Of a stretch of 64,000 nt of DNA, positions 15,501-24,700 are shown one piece after another. Both the position numbers and the translations under genes were made by a program. The notes beneath the pieces are model-generated. The model saw only the letters and a list, made by a program, of their open reading frames with translations, made no database searches and was not told where the DNA came from. Every line of letters starts with the position of its first letter. Position 1 is the first letter of the stretch. This DNA comes from Sipunculus nudus (taxonomy: Eukaryota; Annelida; Sipuncula; Golfingiida; Sipunculidae), in NCBI GenBank assembly GCA_026874595.1, contig CM049316.1:30301339-30365338 (forward strand), in the 5' to 3' direction.

Positions 15501-18500
15501 ATCTGATGGTATGCAGAATTTTGGATTGGCAGGTCCAACGGTTTTAAAACGTGCCCTGTTAACGGCCGGCCGGACGACGGACAAAGGACCACGACTATAG
15601 CTCAGATGACTTACAGTCAGCTGAGCAAACAAGTTGATCTGATTTTCCATACCTTTATGAATAATTTTAAGGAATCAAGGCAACAACACAATTTAGCAAT
15701 ATTATATGGGACCTAGTCCTTGTTTGTAAAAAATATGATGCATGAGAAAAAAAAAGTTGTGAGTCCATGATTTTTTAAATTTGCTTTGGTGTGGCCTAAA
15801 TTAAACAGGTTTGCCTGTCACATTTCTGTAATCTGACTTGACTTTGCAGTTGTGGAATGCCAAGAAGTGCTCGATCTTCAGAATGCAACAGCAGACAGCT
15901 GGATTAACTCCTACAATAATTCAGTTACATATTCCTGCACCAGGGGACACCAGTTTACAGATGGACCAAGAAGTAAAAAGGTCACTTGTCTTGCAAGTGG
16001 GAAATGGAGTGAAGTCATCAAGGATTGTCAAAGTGAGTAATAACTCAAGTAAAACTAGCATTCCATATATACACATGTAGTACCTATGTATGTGTATGCT
16101 GCACATATGCATAGGCAACAAGAAACTGGATGCTTGTGATTACATTATAACATAGGCCTATGCATATACGATACGTATGCATATGCAGCTAGAAAGTGGA
16201 CACATTATTATCTTAAGAGGTATTCTGTAAACTTATATCCATCTGTGATGCATATGCAGCAATACTATGTGAAACGACTGCAGGAATAAAAAAAATGATC
16301 TGCTAGAGAAAACCATACTACTGATGGCAAAAGTACGGAACTCGCCCTCTAGTGTTACCATGCATACGCATTTTCAATCACTGTAGTGAGCGATCGAAAC
16401 TACTGCATACACATAAATATATACGCATACATACTGTATACACAATATAAGTAATCCCTCAAAGAGAACATAATGTGTCTAATTCTTGGCTGCATACAAC
16501 CAGTACTGTAATAACTGTATACAGACTACATATATGTATATATGGAATGCCACCTTTAGGGTTTTACAATTAACCCACTTAACACTCTTCACAAGATGTT
16601 CTGGTTAATCCTGTGATTGCCTTTTTGTTTACGAGGGTTTCAATATTTGCAAAATGATAATTATCACGAAAATAAAACCTTTCGGGAATAAGAGGTCAGA
16701 TTGTTTAAGGTAAAAGTAAAAGGAATTTATGAATTATGAAAAATTAGGAATAACAATAGATTATGTTTGTCCAAAGACTGATATATTAGATAATATCAAA
16801 TCTTTTTCTCTTTTTTGTGATAAACAAACAATATTTTTGTTAATAAATTTTTTTGTGCACATTATATTTGATATTGATTTATAAAATAATGGTTATATTC
16901 TGTGTATAGGTCTTTTGTATTGTGAGATCGTGAAAATGGAACCCTGGCTATACACCAAAAAGGTGAACATCGAGGAATTTTAACCCTGCGAATATGAAGC
17001 AAACAACAATATATTCTGAAAAGCAATATTTTCCTTAGAGAAATCCTGCTTCTCCAAACAATGCCCCCCCCCCCTTTTCTGCTATTGCTCTTTAAATGTG
17101 GAATTGTCTCTGAAACTGAACTAAATATTTTTTACTATTTAAAACAGGCACAATATGTGTTTATATAATTAAATGCTTAGTGTGTGAGTAATTTGAATCA
17201 AATTTCTTCATTATTCAAAATATGGTATGTACAGTAATTATCACTGGCACACAAAGAGGGTTTAGGTACACCAGCATGATACATTTAAGTGTGCAGTAGT
17301 GCAGAAAGGAACATTTGATCCGAGTAATTCTAAAATCAGGACATTAGTACTGTTGTTAAGACATTACAGCAGTTATTTAGGTTATTCATTGTGCCTATAC
17401 ATTTGTGAATAAGGTATTATGGCATCTTAGAGAGTGATAGCATCACCTCACATGAACTACCATATTAAATGTAAACAAAATTATGCCTCACTTTATGGGA
17501 CTGGTGCATGCATGAATGCTATATAATAAATAAAGATAAGTATTTCGATTTTATAACTTTTGTCACCTTAAAAGTAACTTATAGTCTTGTGATATTTATT
17601 GGGAATCAAGTCTCATTTAGGAAATACCTAACAAATACTTGAATTTCAAATTTGTTACCTGTTTCAGCCTCTGTGTAAATCTAGATATTTTATTTTAAAT
17701 GTCAATCCTCAGTTAGGGGGTATTTTTGGATTATGCATATTAATATTCATTATATTAACTGCTTACAGGTGTGACATGCCCTGTCATACCAACCTGGGAC
17801 AATCTCATCTGTGATGGAACTGTTAATGTGTACAGGAGTAGGGTCAACTGCTCATGTGAGGCAGGGTACAAGTCAACAGGACAGTCTGTCATATCGGTGT
17901 GTTCAGAGTTTGGAGAGTGGGAGCCACAATTACCACAATGCTCTGGTAGGCAAATTAAAACTAGATGCAATCAACAAGAGGAAGATACTTAATACCATAG
18001 GGTTCTCTCACATGGAACTGTTAAAAGTTTGTGCATATAAATTCATACAATATTGGATATACTTTGTGTAGGTTACTGTTTAGTTACCATATTCATTAAA
18101 TAATAGGTCAAAGCAGTTAGTCGCAGCTACATTTACTGGATTACTGTTTAGTAAAAGATCGCGAAAATGAATCCCCTGTGAAACACTGAATAGGTGAAAT
18201 TCATGAAAATTGAATCCTGTGAATATGAAACCAACCCCAGTATATAAACTGTTTAAATCTTACTTTCTTTTTCTTCACAGAAAATACCATGGCAGATCTA
18301 GGCCCCCCAGAAGAAGCCCCAAAAGCCACAAATATCGGCACAGCAGCAATTGTTTTCATCAGTATTGTAGCCCTTTCAATGTGTTTGCTGGACTTGTTGA
18401 CACTTCACAGACATATCCATGCCTCAATCAAGCCTGCTACCGAACTTGAGATGGATTCATTAACAGAAAGGAAACCGCTGTACCCTCAATACGTCCCACT

Positions 18501-18507
18501 TAAATAA
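316..18507 (+). CDS. C-type lectin / kringle / multi-sushi transmembrane receptor (5' end outside window)
   Basis: Thirteen exons join in one frame: 316-545, 1320-1376, 2628-2900, 3264-3455, 4213-4383, 7884-8066, 9422-9604, 10205-10387, 11085-11279, 12521-12706, 15850-16032, 17769-17945, 18281-18507, giving 812 residues to a TAA stop. Domain order is C-terminal half of a C-type lectin domain, 19-residue linker, kringle, nine CCP/sushi modules, one transmembrane helix and a 34-residue cytoplasmic tail. From 545 on, every junction is phase 1, the rule for shuffled extracellular modules. Many N-x-S/T sequons fit a glycosylated ectodomain. By family knowledge such a type I protein sits at the cell surface and binds glycans or proteins; the ligand is unknown. 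The signal peptide and first half of the lectin domain lie to the left. I do not recognise a named orthologue. Exon boundaries were read from GT-AG signals and frame and need transcript support. Confidence 0.85.
546..2627 (+). other. Introns around the linker exon
   Basis: 546-1319 and 1377-2627 are AT-rich, with poly-A/T runs near 2100-2240. I see no repeat family or gene in them; a short frame at 1801-2124 is low-complexity. Confidence 0.6.
1320..1376 (+). CDS. Exon: Thr/Pro-rich linker
   Basis: This 57-nt phase 1-1 exon lies between TCTCTCTAG and GTTTG. It encodes 19 residues rich in T, P and E (VCTDLPSEVTTAEAPQPTT) and contains one cysteine. It joins the lectin and kringle modules and may be O-glycosylated. 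The call rests on frame, phase and splice sites only. Confidence 0.6.
2628..2900 (+). CDS. Exon: kringle domain
   Basis: A complete kringle is encoded in one 273-nt phase 1-1 exon. All six cysteines are present in the expected contexts (MC, WCQRW, NFCRNPD, GPWCY, RRWDFC, PQC). The lysine-binding acidic pair of plasminogen kringles reads NPDGKEEGPWC here, one residue longer and with K in place of the second D, so lysine binding is uncertain. Kringles mediate protein-protein contacts; there is no protease domain in the visible gene. Confidence 0.95.
2901..4212 (+). other. Introns between kringle and sushi 2
   Basis: 2901-3263 and 3456-4212 hold nothing recognisable. Confidence 0.6.
3264..3455 (+). 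CDS. Exon: sushi/CCP module 1
   Basis: A 64-codon phase 1-1 exon after TTTCAG. It has four cysteines (ITC, FYC, FC, QC) with the typical GYKFPDGS turn and a Trp (GVWSS) before the last cysteine, which is a standard CCP fold. Confidence 0.92.
4213..4383 (+). CDS. Exon: degenerate sushi-like module 2
   Basis: A 57-codon phase 1-1 exon after TTTTTTAG and before GTTAGT. Four cysteines are spaced roughly like a CCP module (LCQE, RECSL, QTCTS, LDC), but the invariant Trp and the GY turn are missing. It could be a diverged CCP or a different short disulphide module. Phase and frame agree with its neighbours. Confidence 0.7.
5400..7450 (+). pseudogene. Heavily decayed RTE/Jockey-type LINE
   Basis: Scattered frames keep the order of a non-LTR element. 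Endonuclease pieces come first: SYNRLQTAIESTPINYHLL and NAKEGTYNHGKGK near 5700-5820. RT lead-in KKGDIINCSNW near 6774-6810 follows, then a palm-like TDFKSFD near 6916-6945. Next is a stretch like DGHLTSWLEDLSLQMISVVS (7054-7120), where the catalytic FADD should be. FTNLGSTRR near 7275 and MIRNIWNI near 7198 come last. Dozens of stops and shifts make it a fossil. It explains the long intron between sushi modules 2 and 3. Limits are approximate, and a poly-G run (6436-6453) interrupts it. Confidence 0.6.
7884..8066 (+). CDS. Exon: sushi/CCP module 3
   Basis: A 61-codon phase 1-1 exon after TTTTTCCAG. Cysteines occur in RCPPVP, FTCHVG, IHCDG and PAC, with FPDGT and SWSED between the third and fourth, so the module is a clear CCP. 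The upstream intron (4384-7883) is long because it holds a decayed LINE. Confidence 0.92.
9422..9604 (+). CDS. Exon: sushi/CCP module 4
   Basis: A 61-codon phase 1-1 exon after GTCATTGCAG. The CCP pattern is ITCPVV, FQCNTGYRF, WCQDSGVWS, NC. Two N-x-T sequons (NTT, NVT) are present. Confidence 0.92.
10205..10387 (+). CDS. Exon: sushi/CCP module 5
   Basis: A 61-codon phase 1-1 exon after GGTATTACAG. The CCP cysteines are DCGNP, YTCHA, QCGVEQTW and NCQ, with the conserved Trp two residues after the third-cysteine loop. It contains NGT and NDT sequons. Confidence 0.9.
11085..11279 (+). CDS. Exon: sushi/CCP module 6
   Basis: A 65-codon phase 1-1 exon after GCATTTCAG. Pattern RCPPVP, YTCNTGYTL, LHCTP, ATWNP, QC. 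An AT-rich ATA repeat lies just before the acceptor and a GATG-type microsatellite follows the donor. Confidence 0.92.
11315..11680. repeat. Degenerate GATG/GGAT microsatellite
   Basis: ATGTATG, GGATGGAT, GGTT and GATAGATG units with interruptions follow the donor of sushi exon 6. They border the truncated hairpin-family copy. Confidence 0.85.
11690..12470 (+). mobile_element. Hairpin-ended repeat family, truncated copy
   Basis: Shares GAATAACTGTACACCTGT with 22977 onward, and the internal unit (GCGCCATGGTAAAAGTTGGG, TTTGGGCCCATAACTTA). It ends near TGGATGGACAGAAAAATGG without a GGAC tract or hairpin. It lies in the intron before sushi module 7. Confidence 0.65.
12521..12706 (+). CDS. Exon: sushi/CCP module 7
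   Basis: A 62-codon phase 1-1 exon after TTCATTTTAG. Pattern QCPLPA, VTCEPGYYL, QCFEDREWNP, SCK, a standard CCP. It sits between two copies of the hairpin-ended repeat family described below. Confidence 0.92.
13233..15627 (+). mobile_element. Hairpin-ended repeat family, copy 1
   Basis: Starts CAAGGGACCCATGGGTCACG and ends with the terminal hairpin TAGCTCAGATGACTTACAGT...CTGAGC at 15598-15627. It carries one internal unit (CGTGCCATTGCCAAAGTTGG, TTTGGGCCAATAACTT). It lies in the intron before sushi module 8. No coding capacity is seen. Confidence 0.75.
15850..16032 (+). CDS. Exon: sushi/CCP module 8
   Basis: A 61-codon phase 1-1 exon after GACTTTGCAG. Pattern ECQEV, YSCTRGHQF, TCLASGKWSE, DCQ. 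A hairpin-ended repeat stops about 220 bp upstream. Confidence 0.92.
16617..17010 (+). repeat. Dispersed repeat with GTTTACGAGGGTTT motif
   Basis: TTGCCTTTTTGTTTACGAGG...GGGAATAAGA recurs at 58684-58770. A second half, GATCGTGAAAATGGAACCC...GCGAATATGAAGC (16925-17010), recurs near 18157-18235. It is likely one old dispersed element seen in several pieces. Confidence 0.45.
17769..17945 (+). CDS. Exon: sushi/CCP module 9 with an extra cysteine pair
   Basis: A 59-codon phase 1-1 exon after GCTTACAG. Six cysteines are seen (VTC, LIC, NC, SC, SVC, QC) rather than four, with GEWEPQLPQC at the end. The extra pair (LIC and one of NCSC) may make a third disulphide next to the membrane. Confidence 0.9.
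18281..18507 (+). CDS. Exon: stalk, transmembrane helix, cytoplasmic tail, stop
   Basis: This terminal exon encodes a short Pro/Glu stalk, a hydrophobic helix (IGTAAIVFISIVALSMCLL and onwards), then a tail beginning HRH and ending PLYPQYVPLK before TAA. The YVPL near the C terminus fits a tyrosine-based YxxPhi sorting signal. The topology is type I if, as expected, a signal peptide lies upstream. Confidence 0.85.
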
Positions 18508-20217
18508 CACCGGTAGATGCCAGGCAGTTAGTAATTATGCGATACCCTATTGGAATATCCTTAAATTCAACAAGCAACTTGCAACATCAAGGTTTTAGTC
18601 TGTATGCAAAATGGTAAGCCCCTTGAACAGTTAGGAAATCTTTGTGAGGTCAAGGTTTTATATAGGCACATAAATGTGACAGAAAGTATTCAGAGAAAAG
18701 GTCTCCTGGTGGGAAAATGCAGAGAGAGTTTGGTGGCCAAAAGATCTGTATCTTCCAAGTAAAGGCCGGAGAAAAGCCCTGGGGACTACCACACCCCAAT
18801 CTGCAAACTATAGTAGGATTTGCCACTAAAACATGTAAAAAAAAAAGCGTCGGATATAGGTACGGAAGCCCTGCACAGAAGATAGTGAGACGGAATTTTA
18901 ATTAAACCTGTGTTATTCCTGGGAACTTTTTTAACTGAATATCTGAAAAATGCCCTGGACATTGTGGTATTGCTGTACTTGATTATAAACATGATGAACA
19001 ACCGTTTTCCCCTTCCCATGATGTGAACATGTTGGTTTACGCACCCCTTTCATGGAAACAGCACACGGCATGACGTCATATTTACCCATGACGTAACGAA
19101 TCATGCACGACAGATGGCCGTATGGTCACATGCAACAAGTGCAAGTGGTAAAATGTGCTATAAAAACCCATAAAACACTCATTCCCAAGTTATTTATGCT
19201 TGGATTTACACCAAACTTGACCTTCATCAAAACTTTCATAATACCAGCCTATATGATAAATTTCAATAACTTCCATTATACCATCTCCAGATATCATCTG
19301 ACATACATACATACACACACACATACACACAGAATCGTGTGAAAACAATAACCCTGGCTTCACACAGGGTTAATAATATGTAATAGCATGCCTGGAAAGA
19401 CTTAACTGAATCAGGAAACTCTGAAGTGGCACATACTGAATCTGTCCTGTAAATATGGGGAATCCCAGGATGAACAAATTCCTTTTCATTTGCATATCAG
19501 TACATTATACTTCAGTGGGCCAAGGACAGATATCATTGCCACAGTGGTGACAATAGTGGCTCAAATTGCAATCAAAAGAATATGTGATGGCTAAATGACA
19601 CATGCCAGTTTACTGGTAAAATTCTGTGACAGACCCCAATAACTGCTGATATCAATGAAGAACTGCCTCAGTTCAGGAAGATAGTTACAGGTGGCACTGA
19701 CTACCTGCATCAGATAAACTGCACCAGTCTGTAAGGCCTTATATGGCTAGTGTGAATTCCTTATATAATCTGTTGCAAGGTGACAGACTTTGTACTGTCC
19801 CACATTCTTTAGTGCTGCCACATGGTGAAAGAATAGTGACTGGACAGCTCACATTTAGCAGTTAAACATCATTTGTGATGACATATATCTAATGTAATTT
19901 TCAAAGTTAAACATGCTTTTGGAATATGGTGTAGTTCAGATAGTTTTTCTTTTCTTTTTTAAAGACTTTTTCTTAATATGTTACAAACAAGTTGAAGAGA
20001 TCAATGATAACACTAAAAACAATAAATAGGAGAGAGAGAGAATTTACTGACCCACAAACAATGTTCCTTGTTTGTACAAATTTGTTTATAGTGTTCCTGT
20101 GCAAGTTACTTTTGTGTTTGAACAGCAACTGTATTTATACGGTACTGTGTACATAATGTATATACTTGATATTAAATTATTTTAACCCAACTTGAAGGAC
20201 TTAAAATTTTATTTTAA
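18508..20217 (+). other. 3' region of receptor gene
   Basis: Presumed 3' UTR and intergenic DNA. Candidate poly(A) hexamers are ATTAAA near 18900 and AATAAA near 20030; neither is decisive. Otherwise only the ACAT microsatellite is seen. Confidence 0.45.
19300..19334. repeat. ACAT/CA microsatellite
   Basis: ACATACATACATACACACAC repeats downstream of the receptor gene. Confidence 0.85.
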
Positions 20218-20555
20218 GGCCAAAATAAAAAAAAGGTATGGTTCTCAGGCACTTCTTTTCAGAAATCAATGCGGGCGGGCGCTTTTTTAATTTTAAGTTT
20301 TTTGGTATGTTTCGATAAAAAATGTCAAATGATAAGGGAAAAGCATGAAAATAACAGTTTCATTTTGCTAAATAAGTGAAAGCACAACAAAACTAAGGAA
20401 ATTTTATTGTTTTATCTTCTTGAAAGAAATATGGGAGCGGCAGCAGCTCAAAATTGGAAAGTTTTTGTTGAAAATCAAAATAAAAAGTTTTGATGCGGGG
20501 GTTTAAAATTGATGCGGGCGGTGCCTGAGAACCATACCTTAAATTTTTTTTGGCC
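20218..20555. mobile_element. Harbinger-like MITE, 338 bp
   Basis: Both ends begin GGCC and share an exact inverted 20-mer, AAGGTATGGTTCTCAGGCAC (from 20233) and its complement at 20521-20540, separated from the termini by A/T runs. TAA flanks both sides, matching the 3-bp TWA duplication of PIF/Harbinger transposons. It has no coding capacity and lies between the receptor gene and the TMEM70-family gene. Confidence 0.8.
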
Positions 20556-20605
20556 TAATAGTTCAGCTCAGCTGACCTCTTTTCAGGCTGAGCTATAGTG
20601 AGGTG
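20556..20605 (-). repeat. Hairpin-end fragment in reverse orientation
   Basis: AGTTCAGCTCAGCTGACC and GGCTGAGCTATAGTG resemble the complement of the family's 3' hairpin. It directly follows the Harbinger-like MITE. Confidence 0.4.
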
Positions 20606-20954
20606 TATTTTGTCAATGGTCTTTCCTAAAAGCCATCCACTAGCATGGGCAGAGCACATAATATACCGAACCATTAATCCTAAGCTCTATTTTGACATCA
20701 AGAAAAGTCCTGCTAAATTATACTTGTAACATAAAATTAGGTCATAATAACCTATATAATGCAAGATACAGAACAAAAACACTGCATAGAGCACCTTTAA
20801 AGTGGAACATACTGCCAGAGCAGCCATAACAGGGGCTAGAAAGCTGTCAATCCAACAATTGCCTGCCAACCATAACCAGCACTGATTCACTGGGTTTTAC
20901 CATGAACACAATATACCAGAAAATAATCCATTTACAAGTCACACAACATCAAAT

Positions 20955-20960
20955 TTTATT
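20955..20960 (-). terminator. Candidate poly(A) signal of TMEM70-family gene
   Basis: Plus-strand TTTATT reads AATAAA on the minus strand, 189 bp after the stop codon. Position and sequence fit a polyadenylation hexamer, but AT-rich DNA makes chance matches common. Confidence 0.4.
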
Positions 20961-21148
20961 CTGTCCGAGTTGATTATATATTGAGAAATAATTTTTAAAC
21001 TCAATAAATCTGATCTCTGACAAAAAATAAAAATTCTTCCACAGTTGGACCTGTGCCAATCTTATTTGCAAAGGGTAATATATAATCATATCCTAGTCAC
21101 TGTTAGCAAAATTTGTATGTGATTACGTTGATTGTGCCACTATCAGTA

Positions 21149-21781
21149 TCATATTGGTGTGTCTCTTCTGTTAAGCATGACATTGTAATGTTTTGGTGTC
21201 TTAAAGTCTGATGCATTAACAAAGAAAGGCTGGTTATTTATCTGAATATTTCCCAAAACTTCACCAAATATCTGATTTTTGGTGTCCTTCGTCCTCACTC
21301 TGTCTCTTTTGAAGTAGAAAAGCTCCTTCTGAAAACGCCAGTTCATCTGTACTCCTGTGTACGTCTGTGTGTCTGTGTTAAGGTATATCCGTAATAACGT
21401 CCTTGAACACAATAATCGAACTGCTGCCGTCAGTCCTACTCCGCAGGCCATCCAGATAATCAGGTTCGGTGCGTCACTATCAAGTGACATAATTTCTTGC
21501 ATGAATGGCCCAGGCAAGTTAGCCAGTCTATAAATACTCCCCAAAACAGCCACTCCACAACCTATAGCTGTGAATAAATATGACCCGAACAGGTACTCAT
21601 TGTTATTGTTGACATATATCATTATGTTATTTTCCTGGGTGACTCCATCCTCTTTATGTTTTGGGGCCCATTTTCGTGGTCTCAACTTGTAGAATATTGT
21701 GGCCTTTTGTTGAAGCTGGGGATTTAGAGTGGTGAGAATGGCAGAGATGCTGTTAATGTTTCCAGGATTTATTGGCTTTTT
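21149..21781 (-). CDS. Exon 3 of TMEM70-family gene: both membrane helices and C-terminal domain
   Basis: An open frame follows a long pyrimidine-rich acceptor (plus strand CTG at 21782-21784, minus CAG) and runs 210 codons plus stop. It encodes KKPINPG at its start and ends NRRDTPI. The upstream MVFIFFFQ of the raw open frame is intron. A possible poly(A) signal lies 189 bp beyond the stop. Confidence 0.85.
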   Translation of the reverse strand, partial: KKPINPGNINSISAILTTLNPQLQQKATIFYKLRPRKWAPKHKEDGVTQENNIMIYVNNNNEYLFGSYLFTAIGCGVAVLGSIYRLANLPGPFMQEIMSLDSDAPNLIIWMACGVGLTAAVRLLCSRTLLRIYLNTDTQTYTGVQMNWRFQKELFYFKRDRVRTKDTKNQIFGEVLGNIQINNQPFFVNASDFKTPKHYNVMLNRRDTPI

Positions 21782-24700
21782 CTGAAAAAAAAAAATGAAA
21801 ACCATGTCATTTCACAATCTGGTGTCATTTAAGATTTTACAGCTCAAAGTCAAATCTAATTATTTTTTTTATAAAAAATGTCAATAAAATTCTCCTTATC
21901 AGTTATAAAATTTCTGATTAATGGCAATGATTGCTGACAAAAAAAACAAGGGACCTATGGGTCACTATGCTCAGCTGACGTTAACCTTGAAGGTAAAAAT
22001 CTAAAATAATATCAAATGGAGATAAAGTGTAAGAGGAAGAGGTAATAAAGGCCATGGTTGGTTTATATGATTGGTTTGTATTGATGAGCAAGAAATTGTT
22101 GCAAATAATATTTTGTGACCTGACCATGTGTTCCCTAATGTTGAAACTGAAGCATGTGAGCAGTTTGTGAACAAATGATCTGTAAAATTACCATGATCAT
22201 TAGTTGGCTTTTCGATTAACTGTTGACATTTCAGTAGTTTACACATTTGTTCAATCAAATCTTTTTTTTGTATAATATAAATTATTAAATATTTTTTTTT
22301 TATGAAATGTATACAGTTGAAATATAACTAATTAACAACATAAAACATGGCAAACAAAGCCTGATCTCAAATTCTGCTGATGCAGGAAAATAATGAACAA
22401 ATGTTTGTAACAAATCCTCATTTTTTTATCACATCAATTTTTTTTTTAATTTAAGTTTATATTTCTATACATTTCAATATAACATATATATCTGAATATA
22501 AAAGTTGATTCATAATTCTCAATTGCATCATCATAAATCTCAATCTTGTCAGATAACACCACATCATGCATACAAATGTTTATTTATTTTTTACCACAAA
22601 AATATATCTTTTAAATCTGCAAAACAATAAATGTCTAAAAAAAATACTTGATTTAGATTTCACAATTTTGAATTGTGTCTTTATTTATCCATAATGTGCT
22701 TCATATTTTATCATAATTCAAGCATACTGATGGGTTCCATTATGATTGGTAAAATCATTTAAAAGAAAAATGATTTCTTTAAAAATGTTACATTAAACAA
22801 CATTGCATCTTCTGGATTATACCTTGAATTACTTTTTTAAGGAAAGTTTTTGCATATCAGAGTGGAAACAGCATTACAATTAAGGAGATACAGTGAAAAC
22901 AATAATACTGCATAACATTTGGTGGGTTGGGTTTGCGGGGGGGGGGGGGGGGGGGGGGGATGGGGTGGTGATATCAGAATAACTGTACACCTGTCACAGC
23001 AGGGGATCTCCCCCAGTGACTGTAACAAATCAGAAACCCTGGCATAGCTGACTTCCAGTGACCTGGAGTGGGACCCTGCATCTGTAATCTGTAATCAAAG
23101 CAAATGACTACAATAGAGCCTCAAGAAAAATATCAATAACTAGCTTAATTTTCAAGCTTTTACTTCCAAATTTCAGATTTAAACAAATTAAATATTTATG
23201 TTTACATGCTGTGAAAATTAAATCAATGGTACTTACAGGAAAAAAACGTGCCATGGTCAAAGTTGGGCAAAATTTAAGGTACTGATTTTATTTTTATGCT
23301 AATTACTTAAAAAATTTACAAAATTCAGATCTAATTTTGGGTAAACAATTGAATCTTAATTAAACATAGTTATATACTTGGGAAAATAGACTCTAGTTTC
23401 AAAATTTTTCATGTTAAGTGAGTAAATATTTTTCCTGATTTTTTACAAAGTCCATTATGTTTGGGCCCATAACTTAAAGAATTTATACTTAACAGACTTA
23501 ATTTCTGGCATGTACATAGGAACTTTATAGAAGAATATTTATGGTTAATATGAGGAAAAACAGATGAGTGGTTTTGAAATTAGGCAGTCCTGAAGTGTAA
23601 AAATAGGATTTAAATAAAAAATTAAGGTTTTTCCTTAATTTCTCAAAGGAACGAAGTCGCAAAGACCCAGTTTTCGGCTTGGTAGGAGATCTTGGGGACA
23701 TCTAACATTATGCTGAATTTTGGATTCCTAGGTCTTACGGTTTCAAAACGTGCCACATCTACGGACGGACGGACGGACGGACGGACGGACGGACAGACGG
23801 ACGGACGACGGACAATGGACCACGACTATAGCTCAGATGACTTATAGTCAGCTGAGCTAAAAATGGTTATACAGGTGACTTATGCTCCATTTCTCATCAC
23901 CTAATTCATAAAATTAACCAAAATCACCTCAGACAGTCACATTACAAGACTTTGGGACTAGAAATGCAGATAATCTGAGAAACTTAGGCAACAAGACTCA
24001 AGCTTGCAGCTGTCCAGTCTGCCTCATCACTGTTCAATTTACAGAACTACACAAATGCTAAATTCTAAGGACTTTTATGGACTTCTGCCTTCTGGTTACT
24101 TTTTTATTAATTAAAGGGTGTTGTGTACTTCATTTCTGCAGTTTTAAATTATTGGACATTCATGGTTTTTACAGACATAGGCAAAGCAGAAAGATATGTT
24201 ACTGCATATTCAAATATCTAGAAATATTTAGAAATTTACCTTGAAGGCATGATACTGCTTTGTCTCTTGTACATGCTGCAGCAGCGTGAGGTTTCCTGCT
24301 GCAGGGGCTGGTGACAGGAACTGACAAGTCTTCAAGCTGAAATATTTAGAACATATGTGATAGCTCCTATATATATATAAACTGAAACTAGGAAATGTAC
24401 AAAAGCTCTGATCCTCTTTCCATATGGAATGTGTGAAAATGGTGCTTTGGAATGGAATCTTAAATTTGAACAAAGTACCTGATGTAGAATTCAGATGACA
24501 GATCAAAACAAACAAAGAATGCACCTAAACCTAACCAAAATATGTTATCTATAATATGTGATTGCAATGTAATAAGAGTTGAGTATGAGTGACACTTTTT
24601 GAGATATTGCAAAAATTAATGACATTTTTTATTTAAGATATAAAAATGTGTACATTAAAAAATAAATTCTTAAACAAGGGACCTATGGGTCACGACGCTC

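Noticed and set aside
23761-23815. GGAC tandem tract as a CRISPR-like array
   Set aside because: Units are 4 bp with no spacers; it is a microsatellite inside a transposable element of an animal genome.
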